In this document: one piece after another, positions 24,931 to 43,202 of the stretch | Numbering within the stretch: the stretch's first letter is position 1 | Layout of the letters: every line of letters starts with the position of its first letter | Made by a program: the position numbers and the translations under genes | From: Bolinopsis microptera | Lineage: Eukaryota > Ctenophora > Tentaculata > Lobata > Bolinopsidae | Length of the DNA stretch: 64,000 nt | Direction: 5' to 3' | Assembly: GCF_026151205.1 (NCBI RefSeq) | Contig: NC_087077.1 | Location: 4,836,001 to 4,900,000 of the forward strand | The notes under the pieces: model-generated | What the model saw: the letters and a program-made list of their open reading frames with translations, nothing else | Database searches by the model: none | Told to the model about the DNA's origin: nothing

Positions 24931-26011
24931 CACGAGTCTTCTGCTCAACATCAAATTGATCCTGTAAGAATTTTTTAAATATTTTGGCGTTGAAAATGTA
25001 TTTAGCTTTGAAGTCTTTGAGACCCTCCAAAAAGAGGTTGGGTTCATCTTGAAACTAAGTTGACATAGTAAGAAATACCTCACTGTGCTGGGTACAATTT
25101 ACTGTACTACAGTACTCAGCTCAGGGTACAGTTTTAATTTTGTCCTAAGTAGAAACACTCTGCTTCCTGACTGAACATGTATTATGATATATTTAATAAA
25201 TCATTATTCCAAATTTATTTTTTATTTACAGCAATGTTTAAAGTAGTACTTTTTCTATCACACTGTCACGTGACACACGCTCTTTGATGATTTGAGATAG
25301 TTTCTCTTATCTCATCTTCTCTGTTAATCAACTGAACAATAGATAGGTCTATCTAGATAACCACCTGTGTTTTCTAATTGTTTGACTTAAATTTGATCAT
25401 GCTATGATCTCACTAATTCGAATCGCTTGAACGGCTCCGTGATCAATAATACCTTGCTAATAGCTATGGATATTACTTTTACTTAAATGTTATATTAACA
25501 AGATAACTAACCCACAATATCTTCAGCTAGCCCATGTTTTTTAGCTGCACAAACTGTCGGCGCTTTGTGCTGTGAACTGTAAGTAACCCTACTTCGGAGA
25601 TACGTCATTATTTCAAACCTTGCAGTTTTTTTAACATAGATCTGTTATATGTTGCACCAGGCACCTAACTGATACATATTTGGTGGTTTCTCAATGTTTG
25701 ATTGTTAGAAACTAAGAAAGGTGAGGATAGAACATTCTGAAGATATAATGTGAGAAATCAAGGAGTCCAGGAGCAATGCTCACTTAGCCTTGAAAGTTGA
25801 AGCATGCCCTATATATCATGCCTACTGCCTAGTACTAGTGTTACATCTCTTGTACAATAAGCACTGCTTTTCTATTCGCCGAGACCCGGTACTTCTAATA
25901 TCCTTCCAATTAGGAACTACTGTTGTACTGTTACAAAGTTACAAGAATAGCTTTATCTAACTTGCCCGAGTAATGGTGTTCTATATATATACTACCAGCT
26001 TGTGCGTGACG
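24931..26011. other. Intergenic AT-rich stretch
   Basis: No gene, transposon or tandem repeat was recognised. Confidence 0.4.
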
Positions 26012-26048
26012 TGACGTCACACCACGTGGCTTGACGTCACGCCACATG
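26012..26048 (-). promoter_or_regulatory. Inverted copy of the E-box plus CRE pair
   Basis: On the minus strand this reads CATGTGGCGTGACGTCA then CACGTGGTGTGACGTCA, matching 17804-17841 in order, spacing and orientation of the two modules. The flanks are not similar, so the match is limited to the paired sites. Confidence 0.55.
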
Positions 26049-31111
<5,063 letters not shown>

Positions 31112-31317
31112 GTAATAAATAAATAAATAAATAAATTCTAACATTTATTACACGCTTCGACATTAAAATATACCCAACAAAGATGTACATTAAAGTCATT
31201 CAAGCGAGACTTAGTGTTGAAATAGCAAGATTATGGACTTTTTAAACAGTTCAGATTTTATGAACAAATATTTGTATGAAGTTACCAAAATTATGCACTT
31301 TCATATCAGTTCAGACA

Positions 31318-34283
31318 TTATGGACAAATATTAGAAATATTATCAAAAGCTAGTTGGAAATAAAACGTCTTTAGGGCATTTTTAAAACATTCTACAGATG
31401 ATAATGATCTCACTGAGTAGGGTAGTTCATTCCAAATTTTTGGTCCACAAAACATAAATGCAGCATCTGTTCGTCTGAAATGAGGAGCAGGAGGAACTTT
31501 CAACAAATAAAAGTCATCATCTAGTCTGGAACTTTGTCTTCGTACTTCCCTTAGATTGACGTGTCCTTGTAAGTACTGAGGGGCTATGTTATTAAGACAC
31601 TTGAAGACCAGAAGTGATATTTTGAACTTAATTCTGAACCGAACAGGCAGAAAGTGGAGCTTTTTGAGGTAAGGCATGATAGGTTCACGTTTCTTTTTTC
31701 CGTAAAGACCAAAGATAAATCTAGCAGCATTGTTCTGTATCTTTTGTAGCTTATGAAGATTCTTTTCTGTTAGTCCATAATAGACTGAGTTGCAGTAGTC
31801 TATGAAACAGAGGATATTGGAGTGAACTAGCTGAACTTTTAGGTCATGGGAAAGCTTCGAACCGATTCTTGCTAAGTCCCTTTGATTCAAATAACATACT
31901 TTGGAGACAGCATTTATTTGAGAGTCCAGATTCATTTGGTGATCGAAAAGGAATCCCAGGTTCTTGGCCTTGCTAACAGGGCAGATTGAGAGGTCTCCTA
32001 AATCCATTGTCTGGATTGGGCTGACATATGGTCCTATATCAATGAACTCTGTTTTTTCATCATTCAGTTTTAGGAAGTTAACTGTCATCCATTGCTTTAT
32101 CTCCAGAAAGCAATTTTTCACAGCTGTTAAATCAGGATTAGAACTGTGAACATCAAAAGTAAAGTACACCTGTGTGTCATCTGCATACAAATGTATCGAG
32201 AAACCATATTTTGTGACAATTTCTTCAAGATCTCTGGTATACAATATGAACAGTAGTGGTCCTAAAATGGATCCTTGAGGTACACCAATATCCAGATAGC
32301 CTTCAGAAGATGTGGCTTTTTTTACTTTAACCTTGAATGTGCGATTATTAAGGTAACATTGTAACCAGCTGAGTGCTAGTTCTGTAATACCATACGCATT
32401 CTTGAGTTTCGTAAGAAGGAGGTTATGGTTTATGGTGTCGAAAGCAGCTGATAGATCTAAGAGTAGAAGCACAACATTCGATTTGCTGTCAATCATCATT
32501 AGAATATCATTATGTATTTTGGTAACTGCAGTTTCACAACTATGGAATTTTCTATAGCCTGATTGATATATGGGGAAAACAGGTTGTTGACATCAGCATA
32601 TTCATTTAATTGGCAATGAACTACTTTTTCTAGTATTTTGGACAGATAAGTTAGATTGCTAATCGGTCGATAGTTTTTCAGCTCATCAACATCTAAGGTA
32701 GGTTTCTTGAGTCCAGGCCTAATAGATGCTTCTTTTAGGGCAGATGGAAACTTTCCGACTCTTAGTGATTCATTCACGATGTAATGGATGATTGGGAGAA
32801 GCTCGGGTAAGCAGTTCTTGAAGAGCCACATTGGTATGACATCGAGTACGCTTGATTTATTGGGAAGACTCTTAATTAAGGTTTCAAGGTCTGATAATGA
32901 GACTTCCTTAAACTGATTAAGTCTACACTTTGCATTATCTATCGAAGTAGAGTCCTTGGTACCTTGACCGTTTAGGGAAGTGTTTTGAATTTCCTTCTCA
33001 ATATTAGAGTAAATGGTCTTTACTTTTTGATCGAAGAAAGTCTTGAGTTTGGCAGCCACTTCGATATCTTCACCATTTGGCAATTTGTTGGAGCCATATT
33101 CCTTATCTAAAAGTTTATTTATGACTTTATAGGTCCCTTTCGAGTCTCCTTTGCAAGAACTGAGCTGTTTATCATAGTAGCCATCCCTAGCTCGATTGAT
33201 AGTGATTTCTGCGTCAACACATTTTTCAAAATGAGTAGTTTTAAACTCATCATTCTCTGGATACTTTTTGGCTTTTCGTTTTGCCCTTCTCCTCTCTCTG
33301 ACAGCAATTTGACATTTATTATCCCAAAAATCAGACTTTTCAGCAGTAAATCGTTTCGTAATAAGTGGGGCATGTTTGTCTAGCACCTGTTCAAGGACAT
33401 TTTGATAAAGGTTCACAGTCTCGTCTAAGGATTGATATTCAGAAAGGTTAAGCTCTGAACAAAACAGATCTTCCCTGAACTTATCGATGTCAATTTTGCT
33501 TAGCTCTCTGACATCTTTTTCTTCATATGTACGAGCTTTATGAAGATCGAATGTGACTGGGACCTGAAAACTTACTAGATAGTGATCAGAGCTGGTTCCA
33601 GTGCTTGTCTCTACCATCATATCTGTTACAGACAATGAGTCACTTACACAGCCTAGAGTAAATAACAAGTCCAGTGTCCCGCCGGAGATGTGAGTAGGAG
33701 AGTCGACATGCTGAAGGAAGCCTTTGCTCTCACAAAGAGCAATAAAGTTCTGGGCAACATTATTGTTCAGGTCTTCAACATGGAAATTAAAGTCACCACA
33801 AATAATTGGAGATCCAGTTTTAAGCAGAAGATTGTCCAGGTATCCATCAAAGTCATCCATAAACTTAGATATTTTTGTTTCATCATATTTCGCTTTGGCC
33901 TGAGTGCTGCGATAAACTACACATAGCCTGATAATCTCACCAGCAGTTTTAATGACACATTCAAGTACTTCAAAAGATGAATATTTAGTAACATCATTGC
34001 GTACAGGCGATATCATTTTGGGGTTGAAGAGAAAACCAACACCACCTCCCCTACCTCTTCGAGGGGCACTGATAATATCGAACCCAAAATCACGGATTTC
34101 GGCAAACTTTGCCCGATCATTAGTTTTTAGCCAAGTTTCCGTGATACAACAGATAGAAATCGAGTTATCTTTAAGCATTTCTAGTACGCCACAAGTTTTG
34201 TTGCATAGAGACCTTGCGTTGAAACAACCAATAGAAAGCTGTGATTTCTGTCGATTAGCACCTAATTTCACATTACGTTTTTT
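31318..34283 (-). pseudogene. LINE ORF2: endonuclease-reverse transcriptase, one frameshift
   Basis: The first part (to about 32566) holds an apurinic-type endonuclease: FNARSL near the start, ETWLK, CGDFNFH and SSDHYLVSF. The RT start YRPISNLTYLSKILEKVV follows. The frame breaks at an ATATAT run (about 32566-32571), where one extra AT separates it from the rest. Restarting in the other frame gives AFDTINH, GVPQGSILGPLLFILY, the catalytic YADDTQVYF and a C-terminal PKIWNELPYSV motif. The protein would nick the target and copy its RNA. There is no ATG ahead of the endonuclease; the frame is entered from ORF1 (see the slippery site). Confidence 0.88.
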
Positions 34284-35584
34284 GAAATAAAATCAGTGTT
34301 AGCAGCAATACGTTTAGTTTCTCTTACCAACACAGGACAATCGTAAGCTGCCGCATTATGTGTTCTTGAATTCTCGGCATCATTAGTGTGTGTTGAAGCC
34401 AAACATCGAGCACAGGCATGTTTGTCCTTCTTCTGCTTAAATTGGCATGCTGAAGACCGGTGACTTCCCATACAGTACATGCAGGTAGGATTTTTATTTG
34501 TTTTGACTTCATAACAGTCAACAGAAGTGTGTCCAATCATTTGACAATGATAACACTGTTTGATGTAGAAGCGATCAGTTACTTTGTATCTGCGACTACC
34601 TAAATAGAGAGATCCTTGTTGTTGGTTAAAGAGGACTCTATAGACAGATGGTGATAGTTTGATTCCAATAGTGAGCTCTATGCGTTCCTGCTTATCGTTG
34701 GTGAAACGTTTTATCTTATTGAGATAGACAATACTGATAGTGTGCCCTGCTTCATACAAATCTTTGATGGACGAGTTTTTCTCCACAATTTGGGCGACTA
34801 AGTGGTTCTTTTCAAGATCCCTAAGTTTATCGGCATCATTCCCTACAGCTGTAGTGTCTATATCGTCAAGAACTTCAGAAGAAACACCATAAATAGTAAC
34901 TTTTGGCAGCATTTTGTTGCCATTCTTAGACTGATATCCATACGAATCTAAGGTATTTCCATCATTGAGAAGTGAAGTAGCCTTATCACGAATTTCAGCA
35001 TTAGGGAAGCCAATTGAAACTTTCTTGTTGTTTTCATTACATCTGAGAAATACTACTTGACTGCTCTTTAATTTATCAGTAGCAAATTTTTTCACATTCG
35101 TCATTGTTGCAGCATTTACTGATTGTTCTTCTTTCGGGGACAGAATTAGAATCTCGGGTGATGAAGGTTGTGTACGTGTTGGAGCAATTGGAACATGTGG
35201 TGGTTGAGCAGATGGTGTGGAACTGTTTGAGTCGGTAAACAAGCTGGAATAGAGAACGTCCTTTGTATGAGAAACAGTACCAGATTTTGTTACAACAGTG
35301 TTTACTTTATTGTCAATAACATCATTGATATTTTTCGTGAGGTCTTCTTTTAAAGATGAAAACTGTTCAGCAAATTGTTTCATAAAATCAACCTGATCTG
35401 AGGATCGCTCTTGAGCTCTCTCAGGTTTCTGGGACAGTTGTTCCTTCAGCAAGGTTTTAAGTTCAGACATCTCTTCCCTGAACTCCAAATTTATGGCATC
35501 TATTTTATTATCTAACAATCCTACCCGATCTACGGTATAGTAGTAGCAGTAATAGTCACTCTCGTATACTCGCCATATTATCAT
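34268..35584 (-). CDS. LINE ORF1: RNA-binding zinc-knuckle protein
   Basis: This is an uninterrupted 438-codon frame, of which the first 18 or so codons are probably flanking DNA. Residues about 20-95 are charged and look like a coiled coil, and a Pro/Ser-rich linker follows to about 150. The middle (about 170-330) is of mixed character and may be an RRM-like fold. Three zinc-knuckle-type motifs follow: C-x2-C-x4-H-x4-C at 344-357, C-x2-C-x3-H-x4-C at 368-380, and C-x2-C-x4-H at 391-399 with a later Cys at about 416. Such ORF1 proteins coat LINE RNA. The stop TGA is at 34268-34270 and overlaps the ORF2 frame. Confidence 0.85.
   Translation of the reverse strand: MIIWRVYESDYYCYYYTVDRVGLLDNKIDAINLEFREEMSELKTLLKEQLSQKPERAQERSSDQVDFMKQFAEQFSSLKEDLTKNINDVIDNKVNTVVTKSGTVSHTKDVLYSSLFTDSNSSTPSAQPPHVPIAPTRTQPSSPEILILSPKEEQSVNAATMTNVKKFATDKLKSSQVVFLRCNENNKKVSIGFPNAEIRDKATSLLNDGNTLDSYGYQSKNGNKMLPKVTIYGVSSEVLDDIDTTAVGNDADKLRDLEKNHLVAQIVEKNSSIKDLYEAGHTISIVYLNKIKRFTNDKQERIELTIGIKLSPSVYRVLFNQQQGSLYLGSRRYKVTDRFYIKQCYHCQMIGHTSVDCYEVKTNKNPTCMYCMGSHRSSACQFKQKKDKHACARCLASTHTNDAENSRTHNAAAYDCPVLVRETKRIAANTDFISKNVM
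34277..34283 (-). promoter_or_regulatory. Candidate -1 ribosomal frameshift site, A AAA AAC
   Basis: On the minus strand ORF1 ends TCA AAA AAC GTA ATG TGA. The heptamer A AAA AAC sits in the zero frame, six bases before the stop. A -1 slip there enters exactly the ORF2 frame (AAA AAA CGT AAT GTG AAA). The first ATG in ORF2 is inside the endonuclease domain, after the conserved NARSL residues, so ordinary AUG initiation would lose part of the active site. No downstream stem-loop or pseudoknot was obvious by eye. Confidence 0.65.
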
Positions 35585-35725
35585 TATATACTTACCCTGC
35601 TAACTGTGTACACTCTTTTGCCGTATCAGCGGGGAGAACGTGCGATCTAATTATCCCTGCTGCTACACAGATACAGCCTACAGGGTGTGGACATATCACT
35701 AATAACAACCACCACACTGCTTTCA

Positions 35726-35850
35726 TATCAGTGCTGTGGCATGGTATCAGTGCTGTGGCATGGTATCAGTACTGTGGCATGGTATCAGTGCTGTGGCATG
35801 GTATCAGTGCTGTGGCATGGTATCAGTGCTGTGGCATGGTATCAGTGCTG
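35726..35850. repeat. 19-bp minisatellite TATCAGTGCTGTGGCATGG
   Basis: Six full copies and a partial seventh are present, with a single G-to-A difference in one unit. Confidence 0.95.
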
Positions 35851-38800
35851 CACACTTCACACTGCACAATCTCAGTTCTTATAGTTCTTATATATCAGCT
35901 GATATAATGCTACACACAGCAACACAGTCGTCAGTCAATCTAGCCTTGTTTTGAAACCCATGTTTATCAAGGCTGAAATGTTATTCACGGAATATTATTC
36001 ATTTAAATTCAGAGATATTAAAGTTTTAGGATCACTAAAGAGCTGGCTAAAGAAGGTCTGTGCGCTTGGTACCCATCTACTCAAATCATGCTTTTTCCCT
36101 TGGCATAGATTTCCCTGGCATCCTCTTTTGTGTAGTTGCCAAAACCTACATGCTATCCTCTCGTAGGCTGCTCAGTCTTTTAAAAAGAATTTGAGTATTT
36201 CACTTTTTAGACAGCAAGTATTCTCCACACAGCACAAGGATTACTAGTCCTTCTGCCGGCCCGGCGTGTACTGTGGTCACAGAGATAAGCCCATCTCTTG
36301 CTTCACTTAAACAGTCCCTGTATTTCACTGCTTCATTAGCAATTCAATTTATCAGTTTTCCTGATCCTACACTCCTTTAATTTGTCTGTTCTCCAATTTT
36401 TCGCTGGCCAACATGACATTTCTGTACAAGTCGGTTTTCACCCCCTCAAGTAAAAGAAATTAAAACACCGTGATGTACAGTAGCAGTAAGGTGATTACAC
36501 ATTAATGTAATAACAAACACACTAAGAGAGGGGTACAAGGTAGAGATAAGAGAGAGGGACTGCACTGTCTTGATAAGAGAGATACTGAGAACACGACTAG
36601 ACTTCCCCAACATTCCGTCATCATATAGGAGGCGTTATGTGACCTGATAGCGTCCTGTGTGAACTCCTGGACCGTTATCTGTGTGAACCACCTCCCCCGG
36701 GTGAGCTGTGTTGTGTGAACTAGTGTGAAGTGTGGTGGTAGTAAGAGGGTGACCTGTGTTGTTGCACCCTCAACAGGAACAAAGAAATGTTATCAGAAAC
36801 ACACCTCCCCCCATCACTGTGAGCAGTACGCTAGAAAGGTCCCAGTAGCATGGCAAATACAGGGAAGTATTTAGTGAGGAATGAAGGATGTGAAATGTCT
36901 GGTAGATCATATCCGTGTGTTGGTGTCCCCGCCCCACTCCCTCTCACACACACAGTCACACTCTCAGGGCCCAGTTTGGAGGTGTGAAGTGTTTACAGTT
37001 CAGAGTGTGGGGGAGTGTGAGTGAGTGTGTGAGTTAGTGTGAGTAAGTGTGTGAGTGTGTGAGTTAGTGTGAGTAAGTGTGTGAGTGTGTGAGTTAGTGT
37101 GAGTGTTGTTTGAACTTCACTGAACCGTGAAGAGGGGTACGTTAATTGTAAAATCTAATCAATATGCTGCACTGTGTGCTATATTAGTATATTAACTTAC
37201 TTTGGTCGGTGTATTAAGTTCGTGTGCGTGACCGGCACCGGATAGTATGTACGAGGAGAGTTTTTAAAATGTTTAATCATGACTAGTAAAATGTCTCTAG
37301 TTATATATGTGTGTGTGTGTGTGTGTCCTTACACCGCTTTGTCGCCAGCTTCTCCTAGTCTTGACCCAACACATCTCCAGTCTCGCAATACACTTGCTGC
37401 TCACTTAGAACTGCGCGCACTGTTACATCCTAGTAGGGCTAATCCTAAAAACCGGTAATATTATAAGGATCATGTTGTCTTTAATCAAAATAATATACAC
37501 ACACAATCGTAACATTCCACATTAGCACACGGGGGACTCAGATAAAGTGAGGGAGAATTTGTAACACTGATATTGCTGATCACAATCCCTCTTAGTGTTG
37601 TAGTGTGTCCCTCTACAGTCTCACAACAACAGATAATGCAGAGGATTAACTGGCACTAATTGTTGGAACCTACAGACAGCACACTGTGCAGTGAGGTGTT
37701 GTGAGGTGCAGTGAGGTGTTGTGAGGTGCAGTGAGGTGCCATCAAACTAGGAGAGAGTGTGCTGAGAGTGCTGACTTGCTTTGTTCCCACACCATTACAA
37801 GCTCTCTCTCTCCCTCTCTCTCTCTCCAGCTGTGTGGTGTCTTCAGACGTGAAGGTCCTATATAATAGTCGTTTAGTAAAGAGGGAGTCTGTAATATGGA
37901 CCTCATTCAGCCTCCTGCACATGAGGCTTCTAGTGGGTATTATTATATCTGTCTGGCTTCGGTCTATTGAACTCTAATTCCAGACTATATGTATTGTATC
38001 TTGAAAGATGAAGCTATTATTGAGACTCATTTTCCATAACTTCAGTGTGAACAGCTTCCAATGAGATCGGTTACAAGATGCGATATGTCCACTTTGACAG
38101 CAATAATGTCTACTGTTTGAGGAATTCTGCAATTCAAAGGTATTCTCCGCTTAGAATAAACGCTTCGTTTTATAGCATTATTATAGTAGCAAACTATGTG
38201 AATATAGGTATTTAAGAGTGTTGAGATGTTGGCAAGAATCCCGCAGAAGTACAAGAGATAAAACATGAAGTAGTATACAGTTCGCTCCTTCGCTTACATC
38301 ATTACATATTCTGAATAATGTTTAGCCTGGAACCAACCTGAAATCCGTCCTGGCCCAACCTGTTCTTGTATCCGGCCATATTCCTTCCGGCCAGGTTTCA
38401 CTAATTGCTTTAGGCCGCTTAATCCAGTCTGGTCCAGCCAACCGGATTCTTTTGCTGGATCAGAGAAAAGTTCATGTTGAGAATAAAGGCTTGTCTCTTG
38501 GATCATACTGAATGTCTTGTCGCATTGGGGCTTTCTCATTGGACGTGACCGTTTCCGTTAAGTACTTTAATTTTTGAGACTTCCTAAACTTTGATCGTGT
38601 CAGCAGTATTTCCAGCATTGATGAGGTTATAAATGGACTAAAATAACGTTTTATCACCGTTACTGTGGTAAGATATCACGATCTGCCGTGACTCTTTCCT
38701 GCCTTCCTTTTTAACTGACCTCGGAAATTGCAGAGCATGATATTACAGGTAATGAGCATAGTTTAATAGTTAAATACTTTGGAGTGAATTATTTAAAAGT

Positions 38801-38950
38801 TGCTTTCCTCCAAGTATTTTACGTCTTGCACTGGCCACTTTAAAACTTGCAAAATAAATAATTGTTTTCTACAACTCACTCGCACTTGTAGCGGCTGGGA
38901 CTAAATACTAATTCGACACAGGTGCAGCGCGAGCGTAAATGTAATGCTAT
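35851..38950. other. Intergenic stretch with short minisatellites
   Basis: It contains a GTGAGTTAGTGTGAGTAAGT-type repeat at 37015-37105, a short (GT)n at 37309-37326, and a GTGCAGTGAGGTGTTGTGAG repeat at 37685-37739. No conserved exon was seen. Several short frames (for example 35951-36166) have no family resemblance. Confidence 0.45.
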
Positions 38951-39689
<739 letters not shown>

Positions 39690-40300
39690 GGGAGGGGGGA
39701 AGGCGCAGCCCCCAGAAAATTTTTCAGAAATTATGTGTTTTAGACGACATTTGGCATTAAAGAAATTTGTAGGACAGTAATAATCAGACATCACAATAAT
39801 ACAAAGTTGGGGGGCTAGGGGGGCGCAGCCCTGGCCTTCGGAAAATTTTTGAGAAATAGGGTGTTCCAGACGACATTTGTAGGACAGCAATAATCAGACA
39901 TTACAATAATACAAGGTTGGTGGGCTGGGGGGCGCAACCCCCGGAAAATTTTTGAGAAATAGGGTGATTCAGACGACATTTGGCATTAAAGAAATTTGTA
40001 GGACAGCAATAATCATACATCAGAATAATATAAAGTTGGTGGGCTAGGGGAGCGAACCCCCAGGAAAATTTTTGAGAAATAGGGTGATTAAAACGGCATT
40101 TGGCATTAAAGAAATTTGGGGACAGTAATAATCAGACATCACAATAATATAAAGTTTGGGGGGGGGGGGGCGCGGCCCCCCAGAAATTTTTTGAGAAATA
40201 ATGTGTTTTAGACGACATTTGGCATTAAAGAAATTTGTAGGACAGTAATAATCAGACATCACAATAATACAAAGTTGGGGGCTAGGGGGGAACTCAGTAC
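39690..40300. repeat. About 120-bp tandem repeat, five degenerate copies
   Basis: Each copy contains a G-run/GCGCAGCCCCC block that can fold on itself, then GAAAATTTTTGAGAAAT, GACGACATTTGGCATTAAAG, and AATAATCAGACATCACAATAAT. The GAAAATTTTT marker recurs at about 39714, 39841, 39944, 40064 and 40182. Copies differ by deletions and point changes. The proline-rich minus-strand frames are artefacts. Confidence 0.85.
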
Positions 40301-40504
40301 TTGTCACATTGAATGGAATAAGTACATATTGTATAGTGGGATTTGGGAATAATTTACGAAATGCTAAAGTCGATTGCCTGTCGTGTCGTTTAATCAAACA
40401 GTCATAAACACAGCCCACTTACCAGGCGACCATGGGGACTAGGGGGTTTATTTTTTTTGGGGTTTAATTTTTTCCGGGGGTCTTCCCCTTGGCTACGTGT
40501 CTGC

Positions 40505-42790
40505 ATTCTAGTTGCCAGACCCACTCTATTAGAGTGCAGACTCAACATTTTGGTTACCAGACCCACTATTCTAGAGTCCAGACCCACAATTCTGGTTGTC
40601 ATATCTCCTATATTCTAGTTCATAGACCCCGAATTCTGGTTGACAGAGTGAAGAATTACCATTCTGGTTGCCAGATTCACTCTTCTAGAGAGGAGACCCA
40701 CTCTTCTAGTAGGTATAGAGTCAAGACCCACTATTCTAAAATGCAGACCCACCATTCTGGTTGCCAGACCCACTCTTCTAAGGCGAAGACCTACCATTCT
40801 GGTTGCCAGCCCCACTCTTCTAGAGTGTAGACGCACCATTCCGATTGCCAGACCCATTATTCTTGAGTGAAGACCCACCTTTCGGGTTGCCGGACCCACT
40901 ATTCTAGACTCTAGACTCCAGACGCACAATTCTGGTTGCCATATATCCTATATTCTAGTTTAGACCCCCAATTCTGGTTGACACTTGACAGAGTGTAGAC
41001 TTACCATTCTGGTTGCCAGACCCACTCTTCTAGAGTGAAGACCCATTATTCTAGAATTCTTACCCACCATTCTTGTTGCCAGACCCACTCTTAGCTAGAG
41101 TGAAGACCCACTTTTCAAGAATTCTGACCCACCATTCTTGTTTCCAGACCCACTACCCTAAGGTGCAGACCCACCATTCTGATTGCCAGACTCACTCATC
41201 TTGATTCCCTTGATTGCAGACCCACTATTCTGGTTTCCAGACCCACTCTTATAGATTGCAGACACGCCAATCTAGTTGCCAGACCCACTCTTCTAAAGTG
41301 TAGACCCACCAGACCTATTATTCTAGAGTGAAGACCCACCATTCGGGTTGTCCAAACACACAATTCTGGTAGCCATTTCTCCTATATTCTAGTTTATAGA
41401 CCCCCAAATCTGGTTGACAGAGTGTAGACTTACCATTCTGGTTGCCAGGCCCACTCTTCTACAGTGAAGATCCACTATTCTAGAATGCAGACCCGCAATT
41501 CTGGTTGCCAGACCCACTATTCCAGATTGTAGACCCACCTTTCTGGTTTCCAGACTCACCCTTCTAGGGCGAAAATCCACCATTCTGGTTGCCAGACCCA
41601 CTCTTCTAGAGTGTAGACGTACCATTCCGATTGCCAGACCCACTCTTCAAGGGTGCAGACCCACATTCATGTTGCAAGACCCACTTCTAGATTTCAGACC
41701 CACTATTCTAGCTGCCAGACTCACTTATAGATCGCAGACCCACCATTCCAGCTGACAGACCCACTCTTCTCAAGTGCAGATCCACCATTCTGGCTGCAAG
41801 ACCCACTTTTAGATCGCAGACCTACCATTCTAGCCGCCAGACCAACTCTTCTCAAGTGTAGACCCACCACTCGGGTTGTCAGACTCACTCTTCAAGGGTG
41901 TACGTACACCCACCATTCTGGTTGCCAGACCAACTTCTAGATTGCAGACCCACCATTCCAGCTGCCAGACCCACTCTTCTCAAGTCCAGACCCACCACTC
42001 TGGTTGTCAGACCCACTCTTCAAGGGTGTACGTACACCCACCATTCTGGTTGCCAGACCAACTTCTAGATTGCAGACCCACCATTCCAGCTGCCAGACCC
42101 ACTCTTCTCGAGTCCAGACCCACCATTCTGGTTGTCAGACCCACTCTTAAAGGGTGTAGACTCACCATTTAGCGGCCAGACCCACGCTTCTCAAGTGCAG
42201 ACTCACCATTCTGGTTGCCGGACCCACTCTTCTAGAGTGAAGACTCATTATTCTCGAATGCAGATCCACAATTCTGTTGCTAGACCAACTTCTAGATTGC
42301 AGACCCACCATTCCAGCCGCCAGACCCACTCTTCTCAAGTGCAGACCCACCATTCTGGTTATCAGACCCACTCTTCTAGAGTGAAGACTCATTATTCTCG
42401 AATGCAGATCCACAATTCTGGTTGCTAGACCAACTTCTAGATTGCAGACCCACCATTCCAGCCGCAAGAACCACTCTTCTCAAGTGCAGACCCACCATTC
42501 TGGTTGTCAGACCCACTCTTCAAGGGTGTAGACCCACAATTCTGGTTAACAGACCCACTTCTAGATTGCATACCCACCATTCTAGCTGCCAGACCCACTA
42601 TTCTCAAGTGCACACCCACCACTCTGGTTGTCAGACCACTCTTTAAGGGTACATACCCATCATTCTGGTTGCCAGACCCACTTCTAGATTGCAGACCCAC
42701 CATTCTGGTTGCCAGACCCACTTCTAGATTGCAGACCCACCATTCTAGCGGCCAGACCCACTCTTCTCAAGTGCAGACCCACCACTCTAG
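40505..42790. repeat. 42-bp minisatellite array, about 2.3 kb
   Basis: The unit is two related 21-bp halves, CAGACCCACCATTCTGGTTGC and CAGACCCACTCTTCTAGAGTG, repeated with many substitutions and small indels. Between 41870 and 42780 a higher-order unit of about 128 bp is superimposed (near-identical copies begin around 41874 and 42002). Open frames encoding QTHHSGCQTHSSRV-like repeats appear in several frames and are not genes. Confidence 0.9.
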
Positions 42791-43202
42791 ACAACAGGGG
42801 TGAATAATATCAACAAATAAAGATTGTTTAATTTTTGCAAAAAATTTCTCGTCATGTGACAACCCTTCCCAACCCCCCTCAACCCCCTACCCCTCCCCCC
42901 TAAAAAACTCATCGGATTTTTGCTTCCCGCGAACATGATTTTTTCTGAAAATTTTTGTCAAGCCAGATCTGTAAATCTATCAAATATGTAAAAAAAAAAC
43001 CTTAGCTTTAAAGATAATTATGAGCTGACATTCTCTATCGTTGGCATCGTGATGATATTGTTATATTAAGAGTTCCAGAGTTAGCAACTCTCGCACTTGT
43101 TGAGACAAAATGAGATGAAATGAGATGAAATGAGGTAAAATGAGATGAAATGCGGCGGCTGATTGAAGTCAGTGAAACCCTATGTGAATACTACACTGTA
43201 CC
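42791..43202. other. Intergenic stretch with C-rich runs
   Basis: C-rich sequence at 42860-42902 and a GAGATGAAAT repeat at about 43110-43152. No gene was recognised. Confidence 0.5.

Larger units (their letters stand above)
31112..35530 (-). mobile_element. Near-complete L2/CR1-type LINE
   Basis: On the minus strand the element runs ORF1 (zinc-knuckle protein), ORF2 (endonuclease plus reverse transcriptase), about 200 bp of 3' UTR, and a tail of TTTA repeats (plus-strand 31112-31138). The 5' end looks truncated inside ORF1 near 35530, where coiled-coil protein gives way to tyrosine-rich low-complexity sequence. RT motifs (YADDTQVYF, IKQWMTVNFLKLNDEKTEF) fit the L2 lineage best. Only one lesion is visible in more than 4 kb of coding sequence, so this is a young copy. 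Confidence 0.88.

Noticed and set aside
40489-42803. Several 60-110 codon frames with QTHHSGCQTHSS repeats
   Set aside because: They arise from the 42-bp minisatellite, whose unit length is a multiple of three, so frames stay open on both strands.
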